From the NCBI GenBank assembly GCA_016946835.1, contig JACVTC010000087.1, forward strand, positions 485,001-497,500: a DNA stretch of 12,500 nucleotides, given 5' to 3'. Each line of letters opens with the position of its first letter. Within the stretch, counting starts at the first letter, position 1. Made by a program: the position numbers and the translations under genes. Origin of the DNA: Neocallimastix lanati (nom. inval.). Taxonomy: Eukaryota; Neocallimastigomycota; Neocallimastigomycetes; Neocallimastigales; Neocallimastigaceae. Below the pieces are notes generated by a model. The model did not search any database. It was not told where the DNA came from and worked only from the letters and a program-made list of their open reading frames with translations. Of the stretch, positions 1-8,626 are shown in pieces.

Positions 1-229
1 TCAAAATATTCAAGAAAAAAAAAAAGAGGTGCATTTAAATATTTTAATTTATTTATTAATTTATTAATTTTTATTTATTTATTTATTATTATTATTATTT
101 TTTTTTTTCTTGATCTTGATAGTTGAAATAAAAAAAAATTTTTTTTTTTTTTTTAAAAAAGAAATCGATTACAGCGTTAAATTCAAAAAAAAAAAAAAAA
201 TAAATTTAATAGATATTTATAGATATTGA

Positions 230-317
<88 letters not shown>

Positions 318-660
318 TATTTTATATAACAGGATATCTATGGAATTCATTAAAACGAAATAAAAAAAAAAAAATAAAAATAAATAAATAAATAAAATAA
401 AATAAAAAAAAAAATATTATATTATACTATATTATATTATATTATTAATTATTATTACTATTTTAATAAAGATTTAATTTTTATTATTATTATTTTTATT
501 ATTTTTATTATTTTTTATTTTTTTTTATTTTTTTTATTAGTATTTTTGAGGTATATTAGAAAAACAAAAACAAAAACAAAAATAATATTTGTTTGTATTA
601 TTCTATGGTAGAGGATATCACTTTTTTCATTAGTATTATTATTATTATCAGGTACAATGA
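1..660. other. Non-coding AT-rich region downstream of the DBF4 locus
   Basis: No open reading frame with normal codon complexity is visible on either strand. The stretch is made of A and T tracts, a long AAT trinucleotide repeat (about 228-315), further ATT/TTTATT-like sequence (about 481-537) and a short AAAAAC repeat (about 560-582). It should hold the 3' UTR and poly(A) site of the minus-strand gene ending at 661, but AATAAA-like hexamers are too frequent here to pick one. Positions 590-660 are less AT-biased and are probably transcribed 3' UTR. Acceptor-like sequences on the plus strand near 174 and 332 might belong to the end of a convergent gene outside the window, but this is weak. 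Confidence 0.6.
228..315. repeat. (AAT)n microsatellite, about 28 units
   Basis: A nearly perfect AAT/TAA trinucleotide repeat of roughly 85 bp in non-coding DNA. It is one of three long AAT/ATT arrays in the window; the others are at 3061-3146 and 8588-8623. Confidence 0.95.
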
Positions 661-740
661 TCATTTTTCATCATAGGATTTAGTAAGGGTTTGAGTTCCT
701 GATACTTCTGGTTCAATTATCATTATTTTTTTATGGAGTA

Positions 741-798
<58 letters not shown>

Positions 799-2901
799 TT
801 TTTTTTCTTCTTTTTTCAAGACATTAGAAAATCGATGATCATCTTGAAGTGTCCATAAAATTGAATCTAATTTCTTTTCATTTTCTATGATTTCAATATT
901 AGAAAAGGCAGTAGCAGCATTATTGGTCTTTGAAATGGATGGTGATGGTGAAGAGTTGATGATTTCTTGTTCCATTTTTTCATTTTTAAAAAGTATTTTG
1001 GCATTAGTCGAGTTGTAGTTGTTGTTACTATTATTATGGTTGTCACCGTTGTCATGATATGGAGATTTGGAGTTCGTATTGAAAAAAGAAGTACTATTTC
1101 TTAAGGGGGAATAGGCTCGATGATGAATGAATTTATAGGATTGATGAGGTGTTTGAATAGGTGAAGGATGAAGAACATCCTTATAGGTATAGATAATATT
1201 AGGTCGATGTTGATGTCCGGTAGTTGACATTTGATTTTCAGTTTTAATAGGGGTTGTTGGCGGCGGTGGTTGCTGTTGTTTTCTTAGTTGTTGTTGTTGT
1301 TGTTGTTGTTGTGGATACTGAGGTGGAATGACAAGGGTAAAATCTCCTTCAGAAGAAGAACAAGATACTATGTTGTCGCTGACAATATTGAATTGATTTT
1401 TAGAGTTTCTTTTCTTTTCTGGTTCTAATATTTGATGAAGTGGTGGTGGGGGAGTCATGCCATCACTTGTAACACTAGAAATTTCTGAATTTTCTAAAGT
1501 TGTAAGATTTAAATCTAATTTTTTATCATTATCCTTTTTGGTGATGGGTATATTATCTTTGTTGCTTTTTTGGAAAGGACTAGTGATGGATATTCCATTA
1601 TTTCTTTTTCTGATGTTTTTTTGATCAGCTTTAATCATACTATTTTCATTTATATTATTATAATTACTGTCATTTTCCTTATTAGAATCATCGCCTTCTT
1701 CCTCAAAATTTTCAATATTATTATTTTTTTTCGCTTTTTTTATACGTTTTGTATTTGATCTTTTACCGTCAGATTCTCTTTTTCTATCACCCGCACCAGA
1801 ATTATTTAATAAAACTGAAGAAGGCGATTTATCATAAATGGTTGAGGATATTATTATTTCTTGTTTTACTGGTGTTTTATTAGTTGTAGAGTTCTGAATG
1901 GAATCCTCAATGATATCTTCTTCTACTTTTTCTTTTACTGTATCCTTTCTCTTTCTTGTTCTTCTTGATTTAGTTTTCGTTGGTATTTTATTTTCTTGTT
2001 TGATAACTATCGTATCTTCTTCTTTAGAATTTGATGTACATCTCTTTTTCTTAATAGTGCTTGAAATCGAAGCCATTTTCTCTTTATGATCATCATGATC
2101 ATTTGTTTCTTGATCAGAATCATTAATCTCGATTACTACATCTGAAATAATAATTTCATTATTCAAATTGTTATTTTGAACTTCTCGTTCTTGTTCTTGC
2201 TCTCGTTCTTGTACTGGTACTTGTACTTGTTTTTGTTCATGTTCTTGTTCTAGATCTTGTTCTTGTTCTAGATCTTGTTCTTGTTCTTGTTCTTGTACTT
2301 GTTTTTGTTCTTGTTCAAGATCTTGTTCTTGTTCTTGTTCTTGTTCTTTTTCTTGTTCTTGTTCTTGTTCTTGTTCTTGTTCTTGTTCTTGTTCTTGTTC
2401 TTGTTCTTGTTCTTGTTCTTGTTCTTGTTCTTGTTCTTGTTCTTGTGCTTCTTTTTCGTTTCTTAATACTGCTTTATATGATTTTCTTGGTTTTTTATTA
2501 GTTCCTGATTCAGGTGTACTTCTTTTTCTTTTGTTTGGAGGATCCAGTATAATAATATCATTTTCATTAATATTATCGTTACTCTTATTTCCGTTTGTAG
2601 ATTTTTCTATTTCATTGGAATTCTTTTTCGTTTTATTTCCTGTACTTTCAGTTTGATTTTTCCTTGGTCTTCCTCTGTTTGGAGTAGTCTTGCTGACTTC
2701 TTTAATTTTAATATTACTTTTTGGTGTTCTACTTCTCCTTTTTGTCGTTGATTTTGTTTTAGTTGGTGTAATGTTTTCTTGATTTTCCTTGTCATTAATA
2801 AGGTTTTCTATTACATCATTACTAACAACATTAATATGAACATCTTTTGATTGAATTCTATCAATTTTTGGTGTTGTCATTTCTTTTACAACATTAATCA
2901 T
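661..2901 (-). CDS. Probable third exon of DBF4 (C-terminal low-complexity region), or a separate unrecognised gene
   Basis: An open frame of 746 codons ending in TGA at 661-663. As an exon it would start at 2882, after an AG at 2884-2883. Joining it to the donor at 3189 restores a GAA codon and stays in frame with Dbf4. Visible content: a basic N-terminal part with an AT-hook core (RGRPRK, frame residues 76-81); a long alternating Glu-Gln block (about 153-241); Lys/Arg-rich segments resembling nuclear localisation signals; a poly-Gln/Pro stretch; and many S/T-P sites, of which TPTK, TPVK, TPIK and SPLR match the full CDK consensus. Normal-complexity islands lie near the C-terminus, including a segment with the core ILWTLQDDHRF. 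No known domain was recognised apart from the AT-hook. If it is a separate gene, the start would be the ATG at 2901 or 2880, only about 270 bp from exon 2, whereas the other intergenic gaps here exceed 1.5 kb. I favour the exon reading. Confidence 0.6.
744..805. repeat. AAAAC-type pentanucleotide tract inside the reading frame
   Basis: On the minus strand, AAAAAC, AAAAC and AAAC units follow one another, encoding a Lys/Thr/Gln/Asn run. The unit length is not a multiple of three, so changes in copy number would shift the frame of the last 30 or so residues before the stop at 661. Confidence 0.85.
1289..1312 (-). repeat. (CAA)n tract encoding poly-Gln
   Basis: Eight consecutive CAA codons in the minus-strand exon give a Gln run. 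It is followed by a second short Gln run and a Pro run on the C-terminal side. This is ordinary triplet-repeat low complexity within the frame. Confidence 0.9.
2179..2446 (-). repeat. (GAACAA)n hexanucleotide repeat encoding an alternating Glu-Gln block
   Basis: A hexanucleotide repeat of about 265 bp. The half near 2340-2446 is almost perfect; the half near 2179-2340 is interrupted by units encoding Asp-Leu, Lys-Gln, Val-Gln, His and Arg. It gives about 90 residues of mostly Glu-Gln. The perfect half looks like recent expansion and the diverged half like an older part of the same array. Such a segment is strongly hydrophilic and may be helical or coiled. Confidence 0.95.
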
Positions 2902-3060
2902 TAAATTTTAAATAATGATAATAATTTAACAATAAAATATTTATATAATATATATATTTTATATAATTTTTTAATATATACTTATTAATATTTTTCTTTA
3001 TACTTGGATTTTTTTAAAATACTAATACTAATACTAATACTAATACTAATACTAATACTA

Positions 3061-3123
<63 letters not shown>

Positions 3124-3189
3124 TATTATTATTATTATTATTATTACTATTATTTTTTTTTTTTTATTATTATTTTTTTTTTTCCTTAC
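2883..3189 (-). other. Probable intron 2 of DBF4, containing microsatellites
   Basis: The minus-strand donor reads AAG|GTAAGG at 3190/3189, a strong match to the fungal consensus. The acceptor AAAAG ends at 2883. Removing the 307 bp joins exon 2 (ending with the first base of a codon) to exon 3 in frame. The intron is longer than its neighbours, but about 130 bp is repeat: (ACTAAT)7, (AAT)21 and (ATT)9. Without those it would be the same size as the others. The acceptor is AAG rather than YAG; intron 1 of this gene and intron 3 of POM152 also end in AAG, so this is not disqualifying. Confidence 0.55.
3019..3146. repeat. Compound microsatellite (ACTAAT)7-(AAT)21-(ATT)9 with a palindromic junction
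   Basis: Seven ACTAAT hexamers (3019-3060) run directly into about 21 AAT units (3061-3123). The array then switches to its own complement, about eight or nine ATT units (to 3146). The AAT/ATT junction near 3121-3123 makes a perfect inverted repeat of at least 24 bp per arm with almost no loop. Confidence 0.95.
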
Positions 3190-6100
3190 CTTCTTGATTA
3201 ATATTTAAATCAGATTCTGTGGTAGTATTTTGAACTTTATTATGATTCCTTATTTTCTTTTTACTACAACTTGAAATTTTTTCTATTTCATTAATGTTAT
3301 TCATTATTTTTTTGATTTTTTTTAACTTTGGTGTTGTTGGTAATGTAGAATTATCATTATGTGAATTTGATTTTAATTCATTTTCTTCATTACTATTTTC
3401 CTTTATTTTTTCTTCTATATCAATTTCAATAATATCATTTTCTTTTTGGTTGTTTATTTCTTTATTACTTTGATTTTCATTTTCATTTTCATTTTCATCG
3501 TTAGTTATGTTTTCTTCTTGGTTCTTTTCATTTTTCACTTCAGAATTTGATTTCTTTTCAAGTATTTTTGATTCCTTGCTGTTATTAAAAGCATTTTCTA
3601 AATTTTCTTTTTCTTCTTTTTCAATTTTCGTATTGTCATCATTTGAAGATTTTTCTACTTTAAGAACGTTCTCTTTTTTTATTATTTCATTCTTTATTTT
3701 ATCTTCATTGAAACCTTCATTTTTAACCATTTCAACCATCATTTTTTCTATTTCAATATTATTTATATTGTCGGGGTTCTCTCCTTTTGATTTACCATTT
3801 AACTTTTCAATAACATTATTAATATATTTCATTCTTCGCTTTTCAATTTGTAATTCCTTTTTAGGATCTTCAATGTTCAAAGGAATATCCGAAGATGCTC
3901 CGATTTTTTTATATTGTATAGATTTTTTAGCTGATGCTTTAGAAATCGGGGTTGGAAGATTTAAATTAGAATCTAAAGCATCATCATCGCTGGTTATACC
4001 TTCTGCACCAATATCAAATGTATTTTTTCGGTTAAGTTCTGACAATTCTGCTGTATCAAGAGATTCGCTATAATAGGTCTTAAAATTAAAGTTCTTTGAA
4101 CCACCCATAGTTAATTCATATTGCTTTTTAAATGCTGCTTCCATCTCAGATAATTGTTCATCAATGGGGGGTGTTGAATATTTATATTTAAAAGTAGTAT
4201 TATTATTATGATTAATATTATTATTATCTGTACTAATATTATTTTCATCATTAGTAATTAAAGTTTCCTGTTTTCCATTATCCTGAGCAGTGTTATTATC
4301 ACCTTGACAATTTCTATCATTGTCGTTATTATTAATATTTAAGATATTATCTTTTAATTTAATATCAGCTATACTTTGATGAGTTTTGGATGGATTTGAG
4401 TGTAATTTATTTAATGACGAATCACTGTTTTCTTCTGAAATTTTGTTCTGTTCATTTTCCATTAAAATCTCTTTAATGAGGTTCAATGTAACCTTATTTG
4501 TAATACATCTAGAAGGTGAAGATTGTGCATTATTAAATATATTGGTTGTAATGGTTTCTGTATTATTATCTTTTTTATTATTTATTTCATCTTCTATATT
4601 TATATTATTTTCTTTTTCCTCCTTTTCTATGTTCATTCCATGATTAGAATTAGGATTATCATTTTTATTACCTTTTTCATTATCATCGCCTTCATTATTT
4701 ACTTGTTCTTTTATTAAAGTCATTTCACTATCATCTTTCTCACTTTCTTTCTCTTCTTTTTTGTGAGATATATTATTTTTCTCGATCAATTCATTGTCAT
4801 CATCATATTCTTCATCTTCCTCATCTTCTTCGATTGTATAACTTAATTCAGTCTCTGATTCTTCTTTTGTGGTATCATTAGTATTAGTATTTTCTCCAGA
4901 TTCTGATTCAAATTCTGACTCTGATTCAGATTCTGACTCTGATTCAAATTCTGACTCTGATTCTAATTCTGACTCTGATTCTGATTCTGATTCTGATTCT
5001 GATTTAGATTCAGACTTTGAATTGGAATTGAAATCAGTTTCCATTTCTTCTTCTTCTAAGGTACTTAATGTTGAACTTTCTATATCTGTTGTTACCAATT
5101 CTTTTTCATTACATCCTTCACCATTAGGTGGTATATATTCACAATCTGAAATTTCAGAACTAGGATCAGTTTCTTCCTTTTCATCCTCTTTTGAAGCCTT
5201 TTCAATTTCATTAATAAGTCGATCTAAACTTACAAAATTATTATTATTTTGAGCGAAAGATCGATGAACTACACTTTTAATATGTTCCCCAAAATTAGAA
5301 AATTTCATTGAACAATTTTCACAATAACCAGGCTTATTCATAAATGCAGGTGGTCGAATATTAGATTTTTTACTAGATTTCGTTGGTATCTTCTGTTGAA
5401 TTGTTTTGGCTTTTTTATTTTCGACTTTTTTATCTGCTATTGAAATTTCTTTTCTTTTCCAATCCTTTTCTTTAGCATATTGGGATATTGGCACCACAAT
5501 CTCACCAGCATCTCTTTTTGATACAATACTAAAACTTACAATACCAGAAGCAACAGAATTGCCTACATGAACATGCCTTATATGAGAATGAGAATCTTGT
5601 TGCCTATCTAATAATCCTGAGGCTTGTTGTTTTGAATCTTGTACATTATTAATCGGTTTACCATTATTTGGATTAATTGATATATTATTATTATCTTTAT
5701 TATTAATAATATTGTTATTATTAGAAGTGTCATTATTATTATTGTCATTATCAGCATTATCATTATTAGTATTGTCATTATTATCATGATTATTATTATT
5801 TGATTCTTTTATATGATTAGCTTGATTATTTGCTTTTTTATTTGTATTATTATTGTTTGTCTCATTTTTATTACTTAATTTTTGTTGGTGGCGAAGGTAA
5901 TCTTTTGGTTGTGGTGGATTGAAAGGTGAACGACCATTTGGATTTTCCACTAAATATAATTGTGGCCATGAAGGCGGTAAATTTTTTTCTTCTGGTTTGG
6001 GTGTTGCATATTCACGTACTGCAATTGGTCTGTGAAGAGATAATGCATCTTCAACTACTAAATAATACTGCCTTAATAAATGTATTTCTCGATTTGTATT

Positions 6101-7233
6101 TAATCCTGAACCCATAACTTTTTCTTGTTGTAATCGTTGGGTTAAACTAAGACGTTGTTGAGTTGATCCAGGATCAACAATAATTTGATTAATACGCCTT
6201 ATTAGATAAGAAACTGTCCATTCTTTACAATTCACTATTTTTTGATTTTTTTTAGATTCATTTATATTTTCCTTTAGTCTAGGATAAAGATATTCTCTCT
6301 TTTCTTCATTAATTAACCTTTGAGTTAATTCTCTTGAATCTTCAACAATTTTATGTGTAACCTTTGATGAAAAGAAAGTTTCTACGGTCTTTATTTTTAT
6401 TTTTAATATTATAATCAAATTATTATTAAATTTTATTTGGTTAATTCAAATAAAATTAACAATATTAAAAAAAATTTTTTTTTTAAAAAAAAATATACAT
6501 ATATATATATATTTATATTTATTAATATATATATTATTAATAGTAAACTTACAGCTCCCAATGATAAAACTTTTTTATGAAGACGAGCAATATTTGGATC
6601 TGATGTTTTACTAACAAAAAAGAAAACTTGCTTTTTAAATTTTGCCAGAAGTTGTGCTCTTTTCGAGTTTGACAGACCTTGAACTTTTCCAATATTTTTT
6701 GCTTTCATAGAATTATTATTGTTGTTTGTGATTGAATTCCTAATATTTGAAATTGAATTTTTCCATTTAGGATTTTTTGCGATAGGAGTTCTGAAAGAAA
6801 CATTTTCATTATTGATATTATTATTTATAATATTTTTTACATTAACATTATTTATTAAATTTCTATGTAATGGTGCTGAGGCAAAAAGATTTTTCAAATC
6901 AACATTATTATTATGTATATTGCTATTATTTGTATTACTAATTGAACTTTTATGATTTATAGAATTTTTTGAATTCTCGTGACTATTATTATATGAATGG
7001 GAATATCCCAATTCATTTTTTCTTAAAGAATTCCTTAAATGTATGCTATCATTGTTTTTTATATTTTTATTTGAATTTGAAACAATTTTTAAAGGATTTA
7101 AGTTTTCATTATTATTTGAACGTGAATTTTTCAAAATTGATAAATTTGATATATGCTCATATTGACTTGTATTTTGATTAATTGTTTGATTAAGAGAATG
7201 ATCATAGAGTTGTCTTGTTTTTCTTGAAGTCAT
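3170..7233 (-). CDS. DBF4: Dbf4, regulatory subunit of the Cdc7 kinase (exons 1 and 2)
   Basis: Dbf4 activates Cdc7 kinase (DDK), which phosphorylates the Mcm2-7 helicase in the nucleus to fire replication origins. Exon 1 is 6553-7233 and exon 2 is 3190-6388; the intron between joins LSLGA to TVETFF in phase 0. All three family motifs are present. Motif N (BRCT-like, about 203-290) includes FFVSKTSDPN, the LGA-TVETFFSSKVTH core and a CKEW helix. Motif M (about 346-383) includes RPIAVREY and WPQLYLVENPNGRSPF. Motif C is a zinc finger with C583, C586, H596 and H602, followed by a FAQNNNNFVSLDRLI segment. An Asn-rich linker separates M from C, and a Ser-Glu block (about 680-725) follows C. The start is the first ATG, before an Asn/Ser-rich tail carrying a possible D-box (R67-x-x-L70). 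If the donor at 3189 is not used, the protein ends at 3170. Yeast and human Dbf4 are about 700 residues; exons 1 and 2 alone give about 1,300. Confidence 0.93.
4896..5030 (-). repeat. Hexanucleotide repeat encoding a Ser-Glu block in Dbf4
   Basis: Units of GAATCA/GAGTCA type repeat for about 135 bp and encode alternating Glu-Ser with a few Phe, Leu and Lys interruptions (about residues 680-725 of the predicted protein). The opposite strand reads as Ser-Asp in the frame beginning at 4869, but that is a shadow. The block lies about 80 residues after the zinc finger. Confidence 0.93.
5640..5880 (-). repeat. Asn-rich (AAT/AAC) linker coding region in Dbf4
   Basis: Imperfect AAT and AAC codon runs encode an Asn/Asp-rich linker of about 80 residues between motif M and the zinc finger. 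The yeast and human proteins have a shorter connection here as far as I know. This is a disordered spacer grown from the same trinucleotide that forms arrays in the non-coding DNA of the window. Confidence 0.85.
6389..6552 (-). other. DBF4 intron 1
   Basis: Minus-strand donor GCT|GTAAGT at 6553/6552 and acceptor AAAG|ACC at 6389/6388; length 164 bp, phase 0. Splicing joins the two halves of the BRCT-like motif N with no missing or extra residues compared with the family pattern. The interior contains self-complementary A8-T10-A9 sequence near 6467-6493 and (TA)n runs. Confidence 0.9.
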
Positions 7234-7436
7234 TTCTTCTTAATAATATTACTTTGAGAATAAAATAATAGATAATTATATTTATATATATACTAAAGAT
7301 ATATTTATATTATTAATAATAAGTAACAAATTTAATAAAACAAATTTTCAAAATGTAAAAAAAATTAATCCCATTGCATATCTCATTTCCTTTATTTATT
7401 TATTTGGAATTCCCTCTTTATTATCCTTCTTTTTCC

Positions 7437-7440
<4 letters not shown>

Positions 7441-7475
<35 letters not shown>
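7441..7475. repeat. Homopolymeric A tract of 35 bases
   Basis: An uninterrupted A run (T run on the DBF4 sense strand) about 210 bp upstream of the DBF4 start codon, followed by shorter A-rich sequence to 7494. Poly(dA:dT) of this length is known to exclude nucleosomes, so a promoter role is plausible but unproven. Confidence 0.9.
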
Positions 7476-7477
<2 letters not shown>

Positions 7478-8224
7478 ATAAAAGAAAAAAAAAAGTGCTT
7501 TACTTTCTTAGGTATATTTTAATTTGTTTAAATTAAATAATTATTTAACATTACATTAAAATTGAAATTTCATTAATGATTTATATTTCTATACTTATAA
7601 AATAAGTAAAACAATAAGTAAAAAAAAAAAAATGTGTTATTTTAAGAAAATAAAATGTTTCTAATTTATTGATGTTACTGTTGTATGTATTATAATATGG
7701 TATATTGTATTGACAATTTTTATTAATTACTAAACAAAAACAAAAAAAAAATATAAATTATGAGTTAAAATTCAATTTCAATTAAGCTTTTCAGTAAATT
7801 TTTAAATTTTAATGTTTTGATATTTTTAATATAATAACTATTTTTTAAAGTTATTTTTTAAAGAGAAATTTGTCTTGAATAGATTTCATAATACTAGAAT
7901 ATTGTTTAAGAAAAAATTTTAATATACATTTTTTTAAAATATGAATAAAAATTTGAATGTATATTAAAAAGAAACTTAAATATTAATTTAAATTTTTATT
8001 TCGTTTTATTAAAAAAAAAAAAATTAATTTAATAATTTTAAATAAATAATCCAATATAATAGCAATAGAAATAAATAATATATAAAAAAAAATTCATTTA
8101 AAATTTCTTAATACATCATTTTCTTTCACTCTTTTAACAACTAAAATATTTTATTTATTATATATATACGATAGCAATACAAAGATATATATATACAAAT
8201 ATTTTTATACTTCCGATAATAAAA

Positions 8225-8276
8225 CAACAAAAAACAAATAACAAACAACAAATAACAAATAACAAATAACAAATAA
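8225..8276. repeat. Heptanucleotide minisatellite (ACAAATA)n, imperfect
   Basis: About six tandem units with period 7 and one or two variant copies at the left. The unit differs from that of the array at 8438-8515 by a single C/T change. Confidence 0.85.
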
Positions 8277-8437
8277 TGCATAATAATAAATAAATAAAGG
8301 TATCAAAATTATTAAAATAAATAAAATATAAATTAGATAATTTCATATTAAAAATGGTATATCTATACAAAGGACAATAATTTTTAACCAATAAAATAGT
8401 TTTTTTTTTGAAATAAAAATTATATATAATTAGATGT

Positions 8438-8515
8438 AATAAATAATAAATAATAAATAATAAATAATAAATAATAAATAATAAATAATAAATAATAAAT
8501 AATAAATAATAAATA
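8438..8515. repeat. Heptanucleotide minisatellite (AATAAAT)n, 11 units
   Basis: A perfect tandem repeat with period 7 covering about 78 bp. Because 7 is not a multiple of 3 and the minus strand contains no stop in the repeat, it produces a spurious frame with a seven-residue repeat (YYLLFII). Confidence 0.95.
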
Positions 8516-8584
8516 AACAATTAAATAATAAAATAATTAAATAATAATAATTATAATAAAATTATACTAGTTTCAAATATAAAC

Positions 8585-8587
<3 letters not shown>

Positions 8588-8623
<36 letters not shown>
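8588..8623. repeat. (TTA)n microsatellite, 12 units
   Basis: A perfect TTA repeat in the RPB6 downstream region, in the opposite orientation to the AAT arrays at 228-315 and 3061-3123. Confidence 0.95.

Positions 8624-8626
<3 letters not shown>

Noticed and set aside
1-350. 3' exons of a convergent plus-strand gene, from acceptor-like sites near 174 and 332
   Set aside because: No frame of normal complexity longer than about 15 codons follows either site, and there is no partner donor with coding sequence inside the window.
2275-2466. Plus-strand Phe-Leu repeat frame
   Set aside because: It is the antisense reading of the Glu-Gln hexamer array, with no other coding features.
3004-3201. Plus-strand frame with Leu-Ile, Asn and Tyr runs
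   Set aside because: It is a direct translation of the microsatellites in the probable DBF4 intron.
3507-4073. 188-codon plus-strand frame rich in Phe and Ser
   Set aside because: It is antisense to Dbf4 exon 2. Its Phe/Ser composition is what Lys/Glu-rich coding sequence gives on the other strand.
4869-5252. Plus-strand frame with a Ser-Asp repeat
   Set aside because: It is antisense to the Ser-Glu block of Dbf4. The hexamer repeat is open on both strands, but the zinc finger and motifs on the minus strand show which strand is coding.
8225-8515. Tandem short repeats as a possible CRISPR array or telomere
   Set aside because: Units are 7 bp with no spacers, and unrelated single-copy genes lie on both sides. 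Neither interpretation fits.
8158-8520. 120-codon minus-strand frame with repeated YYLLFII, looking like a membrane protein
   Set aside because: The repeat comes from reading the AATAAAT heptamer array in a stop-free direction. The remainder is intergenic A/T sequence with no conserved motif.
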